From assembly GCF_004364325.1 (NCBI RefSeq), contig NZ_SOCP01000004.1, positions 310,001 to 374,000 of the forward strand: a stretch of 64,000 nucleotides of DNA, read 5' to 3'. Source of the stretch: Actinophytocola oryzae. GTDB lineage: Bacteria > Actinomycetota > Actinomycetes > Mycobacteriales > Pseudonocardiaceae. Below, one piece after another: positions 7,231 to 16,738 of the stretch. The position numbers were made by a program, and so were the translations under genes. Numbering within the stretch: position 1 is the stretch's first letter; every line of letters begins with the position of its first letter. The notes below the pieces were generated by a model. The model did no database searches and had not been told where the DNA came from. It saw only the letters and a list, made by a program, of their open reading frames with translations.

Positions 7231-8797
7231 GCAGTGGGACGTCCACCAGTAGCGGTGCTGTCAGTGAGCCGACCGACGCGACCAGCACCCGCAGGTCCGC
7301 GTCGTCGGTGGCCCGCCGGGCGGCCACGCCGAAGAACTCCGCCGCCTTCGTCCAGTCGCGGCCACCGAGATCGAGGCCGGGGTGCGGGCCGGGGCCGTAC
7401 GACTCGGCGAGCGTGTCCTTCAGCGTCCGGTACTCGCCGTTGTTCATGACCAGGAACAGCACGGGCACCTGGTAGCGCGCCGCGCTCCACAGCCCCTGCA
7501 GCCCGAACATCGCGCACCCGTCGCCCAGCACCGCGACCACCGGCCGCTCCTGCGCCATCCGCGTCCCGACCGCGCCGCCGACGCCCCACCCGAGGCCGCC
7601 GCCGACCGTGTGCACGAACGAGCCCGGCCGGTCCAGCCTCAGCAGCGGCCGCAGGTGGATCCCGACCGTGATGGCCTCGTCGAGCACCACCGCGTCCGGC
7701 GGCAGTCCGGCGGCGATGGCCCGTGCCGCGACCGCGGGGTCCAGCGGCACCGGGGAGGGCGCCGAGGTGACCGGGCGCGGCTGGGACACGGGCGCCCCGC
7801 CCCGCGGCGTGACGAACCCGCTCAGCGCCACCAGCTCCGCCAGCGTCGCCCGGATGCCACCCACCAGACCCAGCTCGACCGGGAAGTTGCGGCCCAGCTC
7901 GGTCGCGTCGTCGTCCAGCTGCATCACGCGCGTCCCGGACGGGATGGGGGAGCCCGGCGTGTAGTGGTGGGGGGAGAACGCGTGCGCGCCCACGACGAAC
8001 ACGACGTCGTGCCCGGTCAACGCCTCACGGACGGACGCGTTCCGTGGCGGGATCATGCCCCGGTGCAACGGATGGGTGAACGGGAAGTTCAGCCGATCGT
8101 GCATCGGGTGGTGGTAGACGAGCGCGTCCAGCCGCTCGGCCAGCGCGACCAGCTCCGCCACCGCGTCGTCGCGCCCGACCCCGTCTCCCGCGACGATCGC
8201 GGGTGCCGACGCACCGGCGAGGAGCCGGGCCGCCTCGTCGAGCCGGGTGGCCGCCCCGAGCGGGGCGACCGGCGTCCTGGGCGGCACCTCGACCTCGACG
8301 TCCTCACGCAGCAGGTCCATCGGGACGGCCACGAACACCGGCCCCTCGGGCGGCTGGGCGGCCAGCGCGAACGCCCGCCGCAGCACGATCGGCAGGTCAC
8401 GCGCGTGTGTCACCTCGACGGCCTGCTTGCTCGCCGCCCGTGCGAGCCCGACGAGGTCGCCGCCGAGCATCGGGTCCTCGACGAGGTGGCGCCGGTCCTG
8501 CTGCCCGGCCGCGACGACCAGGGGAGTACGCGACCGCTTCGCGTTGAGCAGTCCGATCAGCCCGTTCGCGAGCCCTGCCGCGATGTGGAGGCTGACGAAC
8601 GCGGGCCGCCCGGTCGCGCGGGCGTACCCGTCGGCCATCGCGACCGCCGACGCCTCCTGCACCGCCAGCACGTACTCGAGGTCGGGTGCCTTCGTGAGCG
8701 CGTCGAGCAGCGGCAGCTCCGTCGTGCCGGGGTTGCCGAAGATCCTGGTCACGCCCTCGTCCCGCAGGATCTCCAGCAGCGCGTCCATCGGTGTCAT
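7226..8797 (-). CDS. Benzoylformate decarboxylase-like ThDP enzyme
   Basis: A 523-residue thiamine diphosphate enzyme. The N-terminal PYR domain has GNPGTTELP, the ThDP-activating Glu48 and SLHIAAG with His71, the counterpart of catalytic His70 of benzoylformate decarboxylase. The middle domain carries a second histidine in HHYTPG, matching His281. The C-terminal domain has the GDG...NN cofactor motif (LGDGCAMFGL, VMNNGEY). Known members decarboxylate 2-keto acids to aldehydes. It is the last gene of a leftward operon with an ABC importer and a short-chain dehydrogenase, so it may act on an imported hydroxy or keto acid after oxidation. The exact substrate is not predictable. Confidence 0.82.
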   Translation of the reverse strand: MTPMDALLEILRDEGVTRIFGNPGTTELPLLDALTKAPDLEYVLAVQEASAVAMADGYARATGRPAFVSLHIAAGLANGLIGLLNAKRSRTPLVVAAGQQDRRHLVEDPMLGGDLVGLARAASKQAVEVTHARDLPIVLRRAFALAAQPPEGPVFVAVPMDLLREDVEVEVPPRTPVAPLGAATRLDEAARLLAGASAPAIVAGDGVGRDDAVAELVALAERLDALVYHHPMHDRLNFPFTHPLHRGMIPPRNASVREALTGHDVVFVVGAHAFSPHHYTPGSPIPSGTRVMQLDDDATELGRNFPVELGLVGGIRATLAELVALSGFVTPRGGAPVSQPRPVTSAPSPVPLDPAVAARAIAAGLPPDAVVLDEAITVGIHLRPLLRLDRPGSFVHTVGGGLGWGVGGAVGTRMAQERPVVAVLGDGCAMFGLQGLWSAARYQVPVLFLVMNNGEYRTLKDTLAESYGPGPHPGLDLGGRDWTKAAEFFGVAARRATDDADLRVLVASVGSLTAPLLVDVPLH

Positions 8798-8819
8798 GCC
8801 AACCCCTCCCGCCCCGGCC

Positions 8820-9551
8820 TCAGTGCTTCGCCGAGCCGCCGTCGACGTTGATCGTCTGTCCGGTCAGGAAGCCGCTGCCCCGGTCGCACACGTAGAGCAG
8901 CGTCGACACCAGGTCCCGCGGCTCCTCGATTCTGGGTACGCACTGGAGGTCCCGCACCCGCTCGAACCCGCCGTCGGCGCCGGTCGTCCGTGCCGAGGTC
9001 GCCGTGCGCGTGAGCCCCGGCGCGATGGCGTTGACCGTGATGTTCGCCGGGCCCAGCTCCGTGGCGAGCGCACGCGTGAAGCCGACCAGCCCCGCCTTGG
9101 ACGTCGTGTACGCCACCAGCTCGGGTGGGCCGAGGAACACGACCGCCGACACGATGTTCACGATCCGGCCCCATCCCGCCGCACGCAGGTGGGGCAGCGC
9201 CGCCCTGGTCAGCAGGAAGGGCCCGTCGAGGTTCACCCGCATGATCCGCTGCCAGTCCGCGAGCGTGGTCTCCTCGAACGGGAGCTGCGGGTAGACACCG
9301 GCGTTGTTGACGAGCACGTGCAGCGCGCCGTACTCCGTCACCACCTCGTCGACCGCGGCGTCGACGGACTCCTGGTCCCGCACGTCGCACTCGACGCGCA
9401 GCAGCTCCCCGCCCTCGGCCTCGACCAGCGCGCCGGTCTCGCCGAGGTCGGCGACGTCCAGGCCCGCGACCCGGTACCCGGCCCCGGCGAGTGCCGCGGC
9501 GAACGCCTGTCCCAGCCCGCTCGCCGCGCCGCTGACAACGGCCACCGTCAT
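8820..9551 (-). CDS. Short-chain dehydrogenase/reductase
   Basis: A 243-residue classical SDR: nucleotide-binding SGAASGLGQAF, NNAG motif in VLVNNAGVYPQ, catalytic Tyr and Lys in YTTSK, and the usual C-terminal GQTINVDGG. The ATG at 9551 overlaps the TGA of the upstream ATPase gene (ATGA), indicating translational coupling. Within the importer operon it most likely oxidises the imported compound, for example a hydroxy acid or sugar alcohol, using NAD(P). Confidence 0.87.
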   Translation of the reverse strand: MTVAVVSGAASGLGQAFAAALAGAGYRVAGLDVADLGETGALVEAEGGELLRVECDVRDQESVDAAVDEVVTEYGALHVLVNNAGVYPQLPFEETTLADWQRIMRVNLDGPFLLTRAALPHLRAAGWGRIVNIVSAVVFLGPPELVAYTTSKAGLVGFTRALATELGPANITVNAIAPGLTRTATSARTTGADGGFERVRDLQCVPRIEEPRDLVSTLLYVCDRGSGFLTGQTINVDGGSAKH

Positions 9552-11029
9552 GGCGTCTCTCCCGTCGCCATCGCGTGCAACAAGGTCTCCTGTGTCAGGT
9601 CCCGTCCGGTCAGCTCCACGCACAGGCGTCCTCTGTGGAAGACCGCGACCCGGTCGCACAGCTCCACCAGCTCGTCCGGGTCGGTCGAGCTGATCAGCAC
9701 CACGCGGCCCGCGGCGGCCAGCTCACGCACGATCTCGTGCATGTCCGCCTTGGCGCCGACGTCGACGCCTCGGGTGGGGTCGTCGAGCAGCACGACGTCC
9801 GGCTCGGCGGCGAGCCACTTCGCGAACACGACCTTCTGCTGGTTGCCGCCGGAGAGCCTGCCGACGGGCGAGTGCACCGAGTCCGCCCGGATTCGCAGGC
9901 GCCGCACCAGCTGTTCCGCGGCGGCGACGAGCCTGCGCCTGCCGGGGACCGGCCCGTATCGGCCGAGCACGCCGGAACTGACCTGGCTCATGTTGTCCCA
10001 CAGTGGTTTGTCGAGCATGAGCCCGAGCCGCGCGCGGTCGCCGGGGACGAGTGCCACGCCGTTGCGTACGGCGTCACGCAGGTTGCGCGGGCTGTGTCCG
10101 GACGGCAGCCGCACCCGGCCGCGCGAGAGCCTGCGCAGCCCGCTGACCACCTCGAGCACGCCGGAGTGACCGGACCCGGCCTTCCCCGCGCAGCCGACGA
10201 TCTCGCCCCGCCTCGCGGTCAGCGTGACGTCGTCGAGCACCCCTGGCACGGTCAGCTCCTCCATCACCAGCCCGAGTCGCGTGCCGCGTCCGGGGCGCGC
10301 GATCCTCGGTCGTTCGGCGGCCGAGCCGACCATCGCGGTCACGACATCCCTGACCGCCAGGCCGTCCCGTGGCTCGGTGAGCACGACCTGACCGTCCCGC
10401 AACACGGTGACCCGGTCCGCGACCAGCATCACCTCGGCGAGCAGGTGTGACACGTAGAGCACCGCGACGCCGCGCCTGCGCAGCCGGTCGACGATCGTGA
10501 GCAGGTGCGCGGCCCGGTCGACGGGCAGCGCGGAGGTCGGCTCGTCGAGGATCAGGACGGCGGGCTCGTCGAGCAGCGCCCGCGCGATCTCGACGAGCTG
10601 GCGCTCGGCCAGTGTCAGCTCGCCGACCCTCGTCCGAAGTGGACGGTCGAACTCCAGCTCCGCCAGCACGGGTGCCGCGCGCCTTCTCATCTCGGCCCGG
10701 TCCACGAACGGGCCGCGCCTCGGTTCCTTCGCGAGGAACAGGTTGGCGAGGACGTCGAGGTCCGGGAACACGTTCAGCTCCTGGGAGACCACGGCGACAC
10801 CCATCCGCGCGGCCTGCCTCGTACCGGTGAAGGACACGGGCCTGTCGTCGAGGACGAGGTTGCCGACGTCCGGTACGAGCGCGCCTGCCATGATCCGCAC
10901 CAGTGTGGACTTGCCCGCGCCGTTCTCCCCGAGCAGTGCGTGCACCGAGCCCCGTTCGAGCGTGAAGTCGACGCCCCGCAGCGCCGCGACCCCGCCGAAG
11001 TGCTTCTTGACGCCCTCCGCCCGGTACAC
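9548..11029 (-). CDS. Sugar-type ABC importer ATPase (CUT2, RbsA/MglA-like)
   Basis: A 493-residue protein with two fused nucleotide-binding domains. The first has a complete Walker A (GENGAGKST), a changed signature (LTLAERQ) and Walker B (VLILDEPTSAL). The second has a degenerate Walker A (GKAGSGHSG) but an intact signature LSGGNQQKV and Walker B VVLLDDPTRG, the usual CUT2 asymmetry. The GTG start directly follows the TAG stop of the binding-protein gene. It energises the permease encoded at 12067-13056. Confidence 0.92.
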   Translation of the reverse strand: MYRAEGVKKHFGGVAALRGVDFTLERGSVHALLGENGAGKSTLVRIMAGALVPDVGNLVLDDRPVSFTGTRQAARMGVAVVSQELNVFPDLDVLANLFLAKEPRRGPFVDRAEMRRRAAPVLAELEFDRPLRTRVGELTLAERQLVEIARALLDEPAVLILDEPTSALPVDRAAHLLTIVDRLRRRGVAVLYVSHLLAEVMLVADRVTVLRDGQVVLTEPRDGLAVRDVVTAMVGSAAERPRIARPGRGTRLGLVMEELTVPGVLDDVTLTARRGEIVGCAGKAGSGHSGVLEVVSGLRRLSRGRVRLPSGHSPRNLRDAVRNGVALVPGDRARLGLMLDKPLWDNMSQVSSGVLGRYGPVPGRRRLVAAAEQLVRRLRIRADSVHSPVGRLSGGNQQKVVFAKWLAAEPDVVLLDDPTRGVDVGAKADMHEIVRELAAAGRVVLISSTDPDELVELCDRVAVFHRGRLCVELTGRDLTQETLLHAMATGETP

Positions 11030-12055
11030 CTAGCTCGCTTCCCTCAGCGGGCGCAGGTGCGAGTCGAGGTCGGCGAAGAAGTCGTCGAGCCTCGGGCCGA
11101 ACCACTCGTCCACGGAGTCCTGCCGTGCGATGACCTCGTCCACGTTGTCCTTGGTCACGAGCAACGCGCCCGAGTCGATCCAGCCCCTGGGCAGCTCCTT
11201 GTCCTGGGTGGCCGCCTCCGCGAGCAGGCGGATCGCGACCGCGCCCTTCATGAAGTGCTCGGGGGAGAGGGTGGCGAAGTTCGTGCCGTCCCTGACCGCC
11301 CGCAGGGTCGCCGCGTTGAGGTCGAAGCCCGCGGTCAGGTACGTGCCCTTGTTCTCCTGTTTGATCTTCGCGAGGTTGTAGCTGTCCTGGTCGCCGGTGC
11401 CGAGGAAGGCGAGCGCGTTCGGGTTCGCCTTCACCAGGCCGTTCCAGATGCCGAAGTTCAGGGTCGGCTCGATCTTCGTCTCGAACGGCCCGAGCACCTC
11501 GACACCGGGCAGCTCCTCGGCGAACGCCTCCTTGATGCCCCGTGCGCGCTGGTCGAGCACCGGCACGCCCGGCACGGTCGTGCCGACGACCACGGTGCCC
11601 TTCGCGTCCCTCCCGAGCAGGCGGATCGCCTCCTCCGCCAGCATCCTCCCGATGCCGGTGTTGTCGTTGCCGACATAGGTCTCGACGTCGCTGCCGTCGA
11701 GCGGCACGGTGTCGACGGCCACGAGCGGGATGTCCTTCCTCGCGAGGTCGGCCATGGGCCGCACGAACAGGTCCGGCGCGAGGTTCTCGACCGCGATCCC
11801 GTCGGTGGCCGTGCGGCCGAGGTCAGCCAACAGCTTCACCTCCGCGGGCCCGTCGACGCCCGGCGGCCCGCTGACCCTCAGCTCCACCCCGTCGAACCTC
11901 GACGCCGCGTACCTGCCGCCGTCCGCCATCTGCTGGGCGAAGTCCTCGCTGGTGGTGGCCACCGCGAAGCCGAGCTGCGCGCCGTCCCCCGTGCCGGAGG
12001 ACGCCCCGCACCCCGCGATCACCAGGACGACCGCCACGATCACCGGTATCCGCAC
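11030..12055 (-). CDS. Substrate-binding lipoprotein of the CUT2 importer
   Basis: A 341-residue periplasmic-binding-type protein with a lipoprotein signal (hydrophobic VIVAVVLVIAGC, lipobox IAGC). The following type I fold resembles RbsB-like proteins (GGRYAASRFDGVELR, GIAVENLAPDLF, LVAVDTVPLDG). The GTG at 12055 is preferred because GAGGAG lies about eight bases upstream and it starts exactly at the signal peptide. It delivers a sugar-like or hydroxy-acid ligand to the permease. The gene order permease, binding protein, ATPase is somewhat unusual for CUT2 operons. Confidence 0.87.
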   Translation of the reverse strand: MRIPVIVAVVLVIAGCGASSGTGDGAQLGFAVATTSEDFAQQMADGGRYAASRFDGVELRVSGPPGVDGPAEVKLLADLGRTATDGIAVENLAPDLFVRPMADLARKDIPLVAVDTVPLDGSDVETYVGNDNTGIGRMLAEEAIRLLGRDAKGTVVVGTTVPGVPVLDQRARGIKEAFAEELPGVEVLGPFETKIEPTLNFGIWNGLVKANPNALAFLGTGDQDSYNLAKIKQENKGTYLTAGFDLNAATLRAVRDGTNFATLSPEHFMKGAVAIRLLAEAATQDKELPRGWIDSGALLVTKDNVDEVIARQDSVDEWFGPRLDDFFADLDSHLRPLREAS

Positions 12056-12066
12056 GTGTTCTCTCC

Positions 12067-13056
12067 TCACAGGAAGCCGGTCGCCGCCCGCCTGCGGCGC
12101 AGGAGGCTGTCCATCGCCACGGCCAGCAGGATGACCACGCCGGTCGCGAAGAGGTTCCAGTTGATGGGCACGCCGAAGTACACGAGTCCACTCGCGACGG
12201 TGCCGAGGATGACCGCGCCGAGCACCGAGCCCCACACGGTGCCGGACCCGCCGCGCAGCGGCGTGCCGCCGATGATCGCGGCGGCGATGGCCTGCAGCTC
12301 GTAGCCGCCGCCGATGGTGGGGTCGCCGGACGCGAAGAAGGCGAGCGTGAGCATGCCGGACAGCCCGGCGAGTGCCCCGGACAGGGCGAGCACCTTGATC
12401 CTGGTGCGTGGCAGGGAGATCCCGGAGAAGCGTGCCGCCTCGGGGTTCGACCCGATGGCCCGCACGGTCGTGCCGAACCTGGTGCGGCGCAACACGACCG
12501 TGAGCGTCAGTGCGACGAGCACCAGTACCCACACGGGAACCGGCACACCGAGCAGGTCGCCGCCGACGACCGTGAAGAAGTCGTGCGTGCGTGGCAGGTC
12601 CGCGACGTTCTTGCCGTCGCTGATGGCGAGTGCGAGCCCCCGGTAGAGCGACAGCGTGCCGAGGGTGGTGATGATCGACGGAATCCTGACGGCCTCGCCG
12701 ACGATCCCGTTGACGGTGCCCAGCACCGCGCCGATGACGACCCCGCCCGCCGCGCCCAGCCAGGGGTTCAGGCCGTTCTGTATGAGAATCGCGGCGCCGA
12801 CGATGGACAGCGCGTACGTGGAACCCACGGACAGGTCCAGCTCCCGCATGGCGAGCAGGTAGGTCATGCCGCAGGCGAGGATCCCGACGAAGGCGGCCTG
12901 TTCGACGACGTCGACGAGCTGTGCCGGGTCGAGGAAGGCGGGGTGGAAGGCCCCGACCACGCCGACGAGCGCGACGAGCGCCGCGATCACACCCAGCTCG
13001 TCGACCAGGAGGAGCCGGCCGGCGAGGTTTCGGGGCAGGGCGGAATTGCTTGGCAC
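12067..13056 (-). CDS. CUT2-type ABC permease (RbsC-like)
   Basis: A 329-residue protein with about eight to ten transmembrane helices and the BPD_transp_2 signatures ILACGMTYLLAMRELDLSVG and the cytoplasmic loop GSNPEAARFSGI (the EAA-like loop contacting the ATPase). GTG start; no strong ribosome site is visible, so the exact start is less sure. It is the first gene of the leftward operon that ends with the decarboxylase gene. Confidence 0.9.
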   Translation of the reverse strand: MPSNSALPRNLAGRLLLVDELGVIAALVALVGVVGAFHPAFLDPAQLVDVVEQAAFVGILACGMTYLLAMRELDLSVGSTYALSIVGAAILIQNGLNPWLGAAGGVVIGAVLGTVNGIVGEAVRIPSIITTLGTLSLYRGLALAISDGKNVADLPRTHDFFTVVGGDLLGVPVPVWVLVLVALTLTVVLRRTRFGTTVRAIGSNPEAARFSGISLPRTRIKVLALSGALAGLSGMLTLAFFASGDPTIGGGYELQAIAAAIIGGTPLRGGSGTVWGSVLGAVILGTVASGLVYFGVPINWNLFATGVVILLAVAMDSLLRRRRAATGFL

Positions 13057-13183
13057 GGTTGTGAATGCTGTTCGTATGTCCGATCCTGCGACAAGGCGGC
13101 CGTTTCGCTCAGTGAAACGCGCCCGGTTGACGGCTTGCCGCGAATGGCCCTAGCGTTCGGCAACGAACATTGGAGTCTCGGTG

Positions 13184-14128
13184 ATGCGACGTCCTGTTGC
13201 TGTCCTGCTGGCATTCCTTGCCGTGCTGCCGGGTTGCGGCACGTCCGAGCCGTCGGCGCCGGGGCAGCCGGACGACGTGAAGGTCGGCCTGATCTCGATC
13301 CTCGACGTCGCGCCGATCTACCTCGGCAGGGAGAAGGGCTTCTTCGAGAAGCGCGGCATCAACCTGAGCCTGCAACCGGCAGAGGGTGGCACGGAGACGG
13401 TACCGTCCGTCCTGAACGGCAGCCAGCAGTTCGGCTTCAGCAATGTGGTCACGCTGCTTTTGGCTCAGGCGCAGGGCTTGCCGGTGAAGGCCGTCAGCAA
13501 CGGCACCAACTCGACCGGCGCGGACGGCGCCGACTTCGGTGCCCTGATGGTGAAGGACGACGGGCCCATCCAGTCGGTCGCCGACCTGGCAGGCAAGAAG
13601 GTCGCGGTCAACACGTTCCAGAACGTCGTGGAGCTGGCCGTCCGCGCCTCCGCGCAGAAGGCCGGCATAGACCCGAACTCCATCGAGTTCGTGAAGCTGG
13701 GCTTCCCGGAGATGCCGCCCGCGCTGGCGGACGGCCGCGCCGACGCGGTGTTCGTGGTGGAGCCGTTCCAGCAGACCGTGTTGTCGCAGGGCGGCCGTGC
13801 GCTGGCGTCGAGCTACGTGGACATCGCCCCCGACCTCTGCGTGGCGATGTACTTCACGTCCAAGCAGCTGGCCGCCGAGAACCCCGACCTGGTCCGCCGT
13901 TTCACCGACGCCATGAACGAGTCCCTGGCCTACGCGGACGCCCACCCCGACGAGGTCCGCGCGATCCTGCCGAGCTACACGAAGATCAGTGGCGCGCTGA
14001 TCCCGAACCTGGTGCTCCCCAAGTGGCCGTCCGAGATCAACAGGGACTCCGTCGAGGCGATGGCCGAGCTTGCCCAGCAGGAGCGGATCCTCCCGAGCAA
14101 GCCCGACATCGACGATCTGCTGCCGTAG
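13184..14128 (+). CDS. Orphan ABC substrate-binding lipoprotein (NMT1/SsuA-like)
   Basis: A 314-residue type II binding protein with a lipoprotein signal ending LPGCGTSE. The body matches the NMT1/THI5/SsuA group (LGREKGFFEKRGI, VNTFQNVVELAVRASAQKAG, FVVEPFQQTVL). These bind aromatic acids, sulfonates, thiamine precursors and similar molecules. TGGAG precedes the adjacent GTG-ATG pair; ATG at 13184 has the better spacing. No permease or ATPase of this type is nearby, so it must work with components encoded elsewhere. It diverges from the CUT2 importer operon and converges on the MFS gene, with only one base between the stops. Confidence 0.83.
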   Translation: MRRPVAVLLAFLAVLPGCGTSEPSAPGQPDDVKVGLISILDVAPIYLGREKGFFEKRGINLSLQPAEGGTETVPSVLNGSQQFGFSNVVTLLLAQAQGLPVKAVSNGTNSTGADGADFGALMVKDDGPIQSVADLAGKKVAVNTFQNVVELAVRASAQKAGIDPNSIEFVKLGFPEMPPALADGRADAVFVVEPFQQTVLSQGGRALASSYVDIAPDLCVAMYFTSKQLAAENPDLVRRFTDAMNESLAYADAHPDEVRAILPSYTKISGALIPNLVLPKWPSEINRDSVEAMAELAQQERILPSKPDIDDLLP

Positions 14129-14129
14129 C

Positions 14130-15449
14130 TCAGGAGCCGGGCGCCGCGACGCGCTGGGGTGGCACGCCTGGCAGGAAGCGGCCGGGTTGGCGGAGTTTCA
14201 CGCACAGCGCGGCCGACGCCAGGGCCAGCGCGCACGCGAGCAGCAGCACCGGCGGGTAGCCCCAGGACGGGAGCACGGCCGCCGCCACGCCGACCCCGAG
14301 GACACCACCGAAGGCCTTGGCACTGTAGACAGCCGCGTGGGTGCGCCGGGCGCCCGCGCTCTGGTCGCCGAAGAACTCCCTTACCAGGGAGGCGAACAGC
14401 GGGTAGAACGCGCCGCCGCCGACCCCGGCGAGCACCGTCGCGAAGACCAGCATGGCAGGCGACTCCGTGTTCGCCGCGCTCGCCAGGAACAGCTGTCCGA
14501 GGCCGAGGGTGGCCAGAACCCACGCCAGGGTCCTCGCCCTGCCGACCCGGTCGGACACGCGGATGGCCAGCGCACGGCCCGCGCCGTTGGCCGCCAGCAG
14601 CACCCCGGTGCCGACCGCCACCACGACGACCGCCGCGTCGATGCTCGCACCCATCGTCGCGAGGAACGTGATGTCGAACAGCGACACCGCGCTCGCGATG
14701 AACAGGATCAGGTACATCAGCGGCGCCACGCCGGTGCGCATGGCCTCGCGCGGGGAGTACTGCCGCACCGCGGTCACCGGTGACTTGGTGCGGTCCAGCA
14801 TCCACTCACGCGGGTCGACGTGCGGCGGCCACCAGTGGGCGGGCGGGTCGGCCACGATCGCGCCGGCCGCGAGGACCACCACCAGGACCACCACCGCGGT
14901 GATCGTCAGCATCGGGGTCGGTGGGCCGAGCAGGAACGCGATCGCGAAGGGGACCGAGCCGTAGGCGAACGCACCCGTCGCCAGGCTCACCTTCGCCGCC
15001 TGCCGTTCCGGGTACCACTTCGCGACCGTCGACGAGCACGTCGCGTACACGATGCCCGCGCCGGTGCCGCTCAGCACCGAGTAACCCAGCAGGGCAAGGA
15101 TCTCCGACCCCTGCGCCAGCGAGAGCGGGCCGAGGGGCAGCAGGACCGCGCCGGCGACCATGGCGGTGCGCGGGGCGATCCGGCCGCGTTCCCGGAGGTA
15201 GGCGACCGGGAAGCCCGCCACCGCCTGGAACACCGTCCACGTCGCCAGTAGCCAGAACACCGTCAGCGGCGTCCAGCCCCGGTCCACCAGCGACGGGACC
15301 AGCGAGCCGAAGCCGTACTGCAGGATCCCGATCGCGGCCATCGCCGCCCAGCAGGCGCGGAGCATCCACGTTCGGGGGCGGCCGAGCAGCTCGTCGTCGG
15401 TCGGCCCGACTTCGAAGCGGCGGCCGAGGAAGTCAATGGTGCTCGTCAC
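14130..15449 (-). CDS. MFS transporter, oxalate/formate antiporter-like (OFA family)
   Basis: A 439-residue, twelve-helix major facilitator protein. The first helix and loop ([17 protein letters not shown]), [10 protein letters not shown] in place of the usual loop A motif, and the second-half motif [10 protein letters not shown] fit the OFA group that carries small mono- and dicarboxylates. The GTG at 15449 is chosen because GAGAGGGG lies just upstream. It is divergent from the sucC-like gene with a shared operator candidate between them, which suggests it imports the acid metabolised by the glyoxylate operon. Confidence 0.83.
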   Translation of the reverse strand: MTSTIDFLGRRFEVGPTDDELLGRPRTWMLRACWAAMAAIGILQYGFGSLVPSLVDRGWTPLTVFWLLATWTVFQAVAGFPVAYLRERGRIAPRTAMVAGAVLLPLGPLSLAQGSEILALLGYSVLSGTGAGIVYATCSSTVAKWYPERQAAKVSLATGAFAYGSVPFAIAFLLGPPTPMLTITAVVVLVVVLAAGAIVADPPAHWWPPHVDPREWMLDRTKSPVTAVRQYSPREAMRTGVAPLMYLILFIASAVSLFDITFLATMGASIDAAVVVVAVGTGVLLAANGAGRALAIRVSDRVGRARTLAWVLATLGLGQLFLASAANTESPAMLVFATVLAGVGGGAFYPLFASLVREFFGDQSAGARRTHAAVYSAKAFGGVLGVGVAAAVLPSWGYPPVLLLACALALASAALCVKLRQPGRFLPGVPPQRVAAPGS

Positions 15450-15477
15450 AGCGACCCCTCTCTGGACAACCGGTTCC

Positions 15478-15498
15478 ATACTGCATACAGTCTACAAC
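15478..15498. promoter_or_regulatory. Putative GntR operator in the MFS/sucC divergent promoter
   Basis: The sequence ATACTGCATACAGTCTACAAC includes CTGCATACAG, an imperfect palindrome, and shares GCATACAGT with the region before the GntR gene at 6.2 kb. It lies between divergent start codons 15449 and 15566 and overlaps possible -10 hexamers on both strands. One repressor could close both promoters from here. Confidence 0.5.
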
Positions 15499-15565
15499 AC
15501 ATGGTGGCGACGGTCACAGTCTTTCTCCGCGAAAAAGCGGGTCATGGATACGGAAGGGCAGGCGC

Positions 15566-16735
15566 GTGGACCTGTACGAGTACCAGGCGAAGGACCTGTT
15601 CGCGGCGCACGGAGTGCCCGTGGGGCCACGTCAGCGGGTGGTCACCCACCCCTCTGACGCATGGGACGCCGCCGCCGACTACGGGGTGCCGGTGGTGATC
15701 AAGGCTCAGGTGAAGACCGGCGGCCGGGGCAAGGCAGGCGGGGTCAAGCTCGCGAAGGACGCCGACGACGCGGAGGTCAAGGCCGCGGCCATCCTCGGGC
15801 TGGACATCAGGGGCCACACCGTGCGGCGCCTGCTCGTCGTGCCCGCGTCGACGATCGCCGAGGAGTACTACTTCTCGTTCCTGCTCGACCGCGCGAACCG
15901 GACCTTCCTCGCCATGGCGAGCGCGGAGGGCGGCATGGAGATCGAGGAGCTGGCCGCCGAGCGGCCCGAAGCCCTCGCCAGGGTGCCCGTCGATGCCAAC
16001 GAGGGTGTGGACCTGGCCAGGGCCAAGGAGATCCTCACCGCGGGCGGGTTCCCGGAGCCGGTCCTGGACCGGGCCGCCGAGGTCGTGGTCAGGCTGTGGG
16101 ACACGTTCGTCGCGGAGGACGCGACGCTCGTCGAGGTGAACCCGCTGGTGCGGGACGAGGACGACAGGATCATCGCGCTCGACGGGAAGGTCACCCTCGA
16201 CGAGAACGCGGCCTTCCGGCACCCCGCGCACGCCGAGCTGGTCGACACCGAGGCCGAGGACCCGCTCGAGTCGGCGGCGAAGGCCAAGGGGCTCAACTAC
16301 GTCAAGCTCGACGGGCAGGTCGGGATCATCGGGAACGGCGCGGGTCTCGTCATGTCCACTCTGGACGTCGTGGCGTACGCGGGCGAGGAGTTCGGCGGCG
16401 TGAAGCCCGCCAACTTCCTCGACATCGGCGGTGGCGCGTCCGCCGAGATCATGGCCAACGGCCTGGGCATCATCCTCTCCGACCCGGACGTGCGGTCGGT
16501 GTTCGTCAACGTGTTCGGCGGCATCACCGCGTGCGACGCCGTGGCGAACGGGATCGTGCAGGCGTTCCAGCTGCTCGGCACGGTCACCAAGCCGGTGGTC
16601 GTCCGGCTCGACGGCAACAACGCCGCCGAGGGGCGGCGGATTCTCGACAAGGCATCGCTTCCCGGCCTGACCCGCCTGGACACCATGGACGAGGCGGCCC
16701 GCACGGCCGCCGAGCTAGCCGCGAAAGGGGCCTGA
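15566..16735 (+). CDS. Succinyl-CoA ligase beta subunit-like protein (SucC/MtkA family)
   Basis: A 389-residue ATP-grasp protein of normal SucC length. It starts [17 protein letters not shown], has the nucleotide-binding [18 protein letters not shown], the metal-binding EVNPLV and the C-terminal [13 protein letters not shown] and [10 protein letters not shown]. The GTG at 15566 is preceded by GGAAGGG. With the next gene it forms a heteromeric CoA ligase. Because it stands in an operon with glyoxylate-utilisation genes it may be a second SucCD, a malate-CoA ligase or a ligase for another dicarboxylate, and not necessarily the citric-acid-cycle enzyme. Confidence 0.88.
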   Translation: MDLYEYQAKDLFAAHGVPVGPRQRVVTHPSDAWDAAADYGVPVVIKAQVKTGGRGKAGGVKLAKDADDAEVKAAAILGLDIRGHTVRRLLVVPASTIAEEYYFSFLLDRANRTFLAMASAEGGMEIEELAAERPEALARVPVDANEGVDLARAKEILTAGGFPEPVLDRAAEVVVRLWDTFVAEDATLVEVNPLVRDEDDRIIALDGKVTLDENAAFRHPAHAELVDTEAEDPLESAAKAKGLNYVKLDGQVGIIGNGAGLVMSTLDVVAYAGEEFGGVKPANFLDIGGGASAEIMANGLGIILSDPDVRSVFVNVFGGITACDAVANGIVQAFQLLGTVTKPVVVRLDGNNAAEGRRILDKASLPGLTRLDTMDEAARTAAELAAKGA

Positions 16736-16738
16736 CTC

